Source: an archaeon (GTDB lineage Archaea; Nanobdellota; Nanobdellia; Woesearchaeales; ARS49). From it: 48,939 nucleotides of DNA. A model generated the notes under the pieces. The model saw nothing but the letters and a program-made list of their open reading frames with translations. It searched no databases and had not been told where the DNA came from. Below are positions 47,106-48,939 of this stretch, piece after piece. The stretch spans positions 1-48,939 of the forward strand of contig JAGVQG010000060.1 in NCBI GenBank assembly GCA_020051845.1, read 5' to 3'. Position numbers and translations under genes: made by a program. How positions within the stretch are numbered: position 1 is the stretch's first letter; each line of letters opens with the position of its first letter.

Positions 47106-48377
47106 ATGGATTTCAAAGAATTAGGCATATCATTACAATACATAAAGAACATGGAGAAGATGGGGATCACGGCTCCTTCATTATGCCAGGAGCAGGGAAT
47201 CCCTCTTCTGATGCAGGGCAAGGACCTGGTCGTCCGTTCAAAGACAGGCAGCGGCAAGACGATAGCCTTCCTGTTGCCGATCATGGAGCGCATGGACCAC
47301 ACCAATAAGTCTTTGCAGGCGATCATCCTTGTTCCGACAAGGGAGCTCGCAGAGCAGATCTTTGATGAGGTCCATAAGCTAGACCCGCACGCCAAGGCAG
47401 TCACTATATATGGTGGTGTCGGCATCGAACCGCAGATAGAGGCTCTTCGTAAGTGGGCGCAGATATGCGTCTGCACTCCTGGACGTCTCCTTGACCACAT
47501 GGAACGCAGGACCATCGTCCTCGACCACGTGCACTTCGCAGTGCTTGATGAGGCCGACCGCATGCTTGACATGGGTTTCATCGACGACATGCGCACTATC
47601 TTGTCAAAGCTGCCAAAGCAGCGCCAGACGATGCTTTTCTCGGCCACCATGCCTGAGCAGGTCTCGAACCTTGCGCAGGAATACCTGGTGAACCCTGAGA
47701 AGCTCATCCTTGAGCAGGATGAAGTCGCTGTCGACAAGATCAGGCAGAGAGTCCTTGGTTTGGGACAGCGTGACAAGCTCCCGACTTTGATCCAGATGCT
47801 AAAGGACAAGGATGTCAAGCGAGTCATGATTTTCTGCAACACAAAGGCATGGGCTGAGAAGCTCGGTGAGATACTCGAGCGCAGGCGTTTCCCTGTCATG
47901 AGTATACACTCGGGTCTCTCGCAGAACAAGCGTACTAAGGTCATGGATGAGTTCAAGAGCGGCAGGCTCCGCATCCTCATAGCGACAGACGTCGCCGCCC
48001 GTGGATTGCACATCGACGATGTCTCTCATGTCGTTAACTATGACCTGCCGAAGAACCCGAAGGATTACATCCACAGGATCGGTCGTACTGGTCGCGCAGG
48101 CGCCGAAGGCGATGCCGTCAGCTTCATGACAACAGCCGACGAGCCGCTTCTGCGCAACATAGAGCGGGAGATCAAGCGCTACCTTTCGATTGAACTGCCC
48201 GGCGGCAAGACATTGGAGCACGGCGGCTTCGACCTCGCCAGCGTGGCTGAAGACACCGGCATGGGCGGGCCTTACACGAAGCAGATAAAGCAAGGCATCG
48301 TGAGCAAGAGGCTTGACGAACAGTCGAAAGCCATGGCTGAGCAAGTCGGTCCTTCCGGCTGGGACAAGTGGGATTAG
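47106..48377 (+). CDS. DEAD-box RNA helicase
   Basis: A 423-residue ATP-dependent RNA helicase. Motifs are complete: Q-motif region, RSKTGSGKT (I), PTRELAEQI (Ia), TPGRLLDHM (Ib), LDEADRMLDMGF (II), SATMPEQ (III), IFCNTKAWAE (IV), ATDVAARGLHID (V) and HRIGRTGRAG (VI). The short C-terminal tail has no extra domain. It resembles the CshA/RhlE branch and archaeal relatives. The ribosome site AAGGTGA precedes the ATG. A T-rich stretch after the stop (gttttttgtttg, about 48379) is the likely terminator. Confidence 0.96.
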   Translation: MDFKELGISLQYIKNMEKMGITAPSLCQEQGIPLLMQGKDLVVRSKTGSGKTIAFLLPIMERMDHTNKSLQAIILVPTRELAEQIFDEVHKLDPHAKAVTIYGGVGIEPQIEALRKWAQICVCTPGRLLDHMERRTIVLDHVHFAVLDEADRMLDMGFIDDMRTILSKLPKQRQTMLFSATMPEQVSNLAQEYLVNPEKLILEQDEVAVDKIRQRVLGLGQRDKLPTLIQMLKDKDVKRVMIFCNTKAWAEKLGEILERRRFPVMSIHSGLSQNKRTKVMDEFKSGRLRILIATDVAARGLHIDDVSHVVNYDLPKNPKDYIHRIGRTGRAGAEGDAVSFMTTADEPLLRNIEREIKRYLSIELPGGKTLEHGGFDLASVAEDTGMGGPYTKQIKQGIVSKRLDEQSKAMAEQVGPSGWDKWD

Positions 48378-48378
48378 T

Positions 48379-48390
48379 TGTTTTTTGTTT
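48379..48390 (+). terminator. T-rich terminator of helicase gene
   Basis: gttttttgtttg directly follows the stop codon; archaeal T-tract termination is likely. Confidence 0.4.
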
Positions 48391-48426
48391 GGGTGTTTGG
48401 TGAAATAAATCAGTGAGTGGAGAAAA

Positions 48427-48939
48427 ATGAACATAAGAGTGCTAGATAGCTGGGCGATGGAGCACTATCATCGTGACCAGATGAAGGAGATCGAACGACA
48501 GCTCAAGAGTGTCGGTAGGAAGTGGTTCTCGCAATACCCTATGTCTAAGAAGGAATGGACTTGTGAGGATTCTCTTGAACGCTACGACGCCAAAGCGCTT
48601 CAGGCAGGCGCTCATATGGCGCGCGACATCGCGTGCAAGATCATAATCGCAGATGTCATAGACTCGCACCTTGACTATGGTGTGGTCAGCGATGTTTTGC
48701 AGAGATCGCGGCATCATGTGGGTGGCCTTGCCGAGCGGATAAGACACGCTCTCGAGCCGCACATGAACTGTCATAACACGGGAATAGTCAGGTCATTGCA
48801 GCACGCGTCGAACTTCGGACGGCACTTGCTTGTGCCGCTATACACGACGCAGCATCCGGCCTGGTGCGACCGCTTGCGCAACTCAAGCCAGGCATATCTT
48901 GGCAGCCTTGACTTCGCCGCAGAAATCGCAAAGAAGGCG
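48427..48939 (+). CDS. Unknown protein, truncated by window end
   Basis: An open frame of 171 codons without a stop to the last base, so the gene continues beyond the window; the track omits it for that reason. It begins MNIRVLDSWAMEHYHRDQMKEIERQ and is soluble and His-rich (HYHRD, RSRHHVGG, CHNTGIVRSLQHASNFGRH). The ATG at 48427 follows agtgagtggagaaaa, a weak purine-rich site. The opposite-strand track ORF 48442-48774 is its shadow. Family not recognised. Confidence 0.7.
   Translation, partial: MNIRVLDSWAMEHYHRDQMKEIERQLKSVGRKWFSQYPMSKKEWTCEDSLERYDAKALQAGAHMARDIACKIIIADVIDSHLDYGVVSDVLQRSRHHVGGLAERIRHALEPHMNCHNTGIVRSLQHASNFGRHLLVPLYTTQHPAWCDRLRNSSQAYLGSLDFAAEIAKKA

Overview
This window is chromosomal DNA from an archaeon. 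The evidence is deoxyhypusine synthase, a Dph6-type diphthamide enzyme, an archaeal-type UMP kinase, an AbrB-PhoU regulator, and TATA boxes 24-31 nt upstream of many start codons, which implies leaderless mRNAs. Several families common in bacteria are also present: CHASE2-adenylate cyclase, FecR, GlpD, a PurN-like protein, TspO, GlgA and a pentameric ligand-gated channel. The mixture, the tiny genes and the long sequon-rich surface protein suggest an uncultivated archaeal lineage, perhaps DPANN-like. The lineage is inference. I saw no rRNA, tRNA, CRISPR array or insertion sequence.

Layout. 1-403 is non-coding with a run of short hairpins. 404-8334 holds envelope and signalling genes: FecR and CHASE2-cyclase (coupled), a winged-helix-like protein, a VWA protein, and a three-gene ATGA-coupled operon of a FIST/LuxE-like chimera, an aldehyde-dehydrogenase-superfamily protein and a hypothetical protein. 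8652-14897 is one giant anchored surface protein built of alternating Ig-like repeats. 14898-15205 holds a T-rich terminator, a candidate small RNA and TGATAACA repeats. 15206-22346 holds an MFS transporter, a small hypothetical gene, pyrB, and an operon of a lipid-kinase-like protein, a dTMP-kinase/methyltransferase fusion and GlpD. 22489-26076 encodes a 1195-residue protein with an N-terminal PD-(D/E)XK nuclease-like domain. 26077-27983 is vapB-vapC-pgi.

28080-30891 groups enzymes that modify translation factors: deoxyhypusine synthase (aIF5A) and Dph6 (aEF2), the latter overlapping a glutamine amidotransferase gene. 30914-31442 is a MazF-like toxin-antitoxin pair. 31640-36882 is mixed housekeeping: UMP kinase, TspO, PurN-like protein, lipoprotein, OB-HD phosphohydrolase, DUF3096-like peptide and Dus. 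36949-39222 encodes two tandem Ser/Thr kinases with DFQ in place of DFG. 39226-40116 is PhoU.

40227-45524 is the most system-like locus. A PEP-synthase-like dikinase is split into three genes (acceptor/linker, phosphohistidine swivel, ATP-grasp) with no PEP-binding barrel. It is followed by glycogen synthase, two paralogous small proteins and an Lrp/AsnC regulator, which suggests an uncharacterised glucan-linked phosphotransfer pathway. The window ends with a pentameric channel, a small membrane protein, a DEAD-box helicase with a long structured leader, and an open partial gene.

Two tiny Lys-rich peptides ending in CTHC and CTRC, and a DUF3096-like gene, were below the ORF-track threshold or hidden in longer frames and were found by eye. 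Adjacent genes are often joined by ATGA overlaps, so operon assignments are fairly secure.
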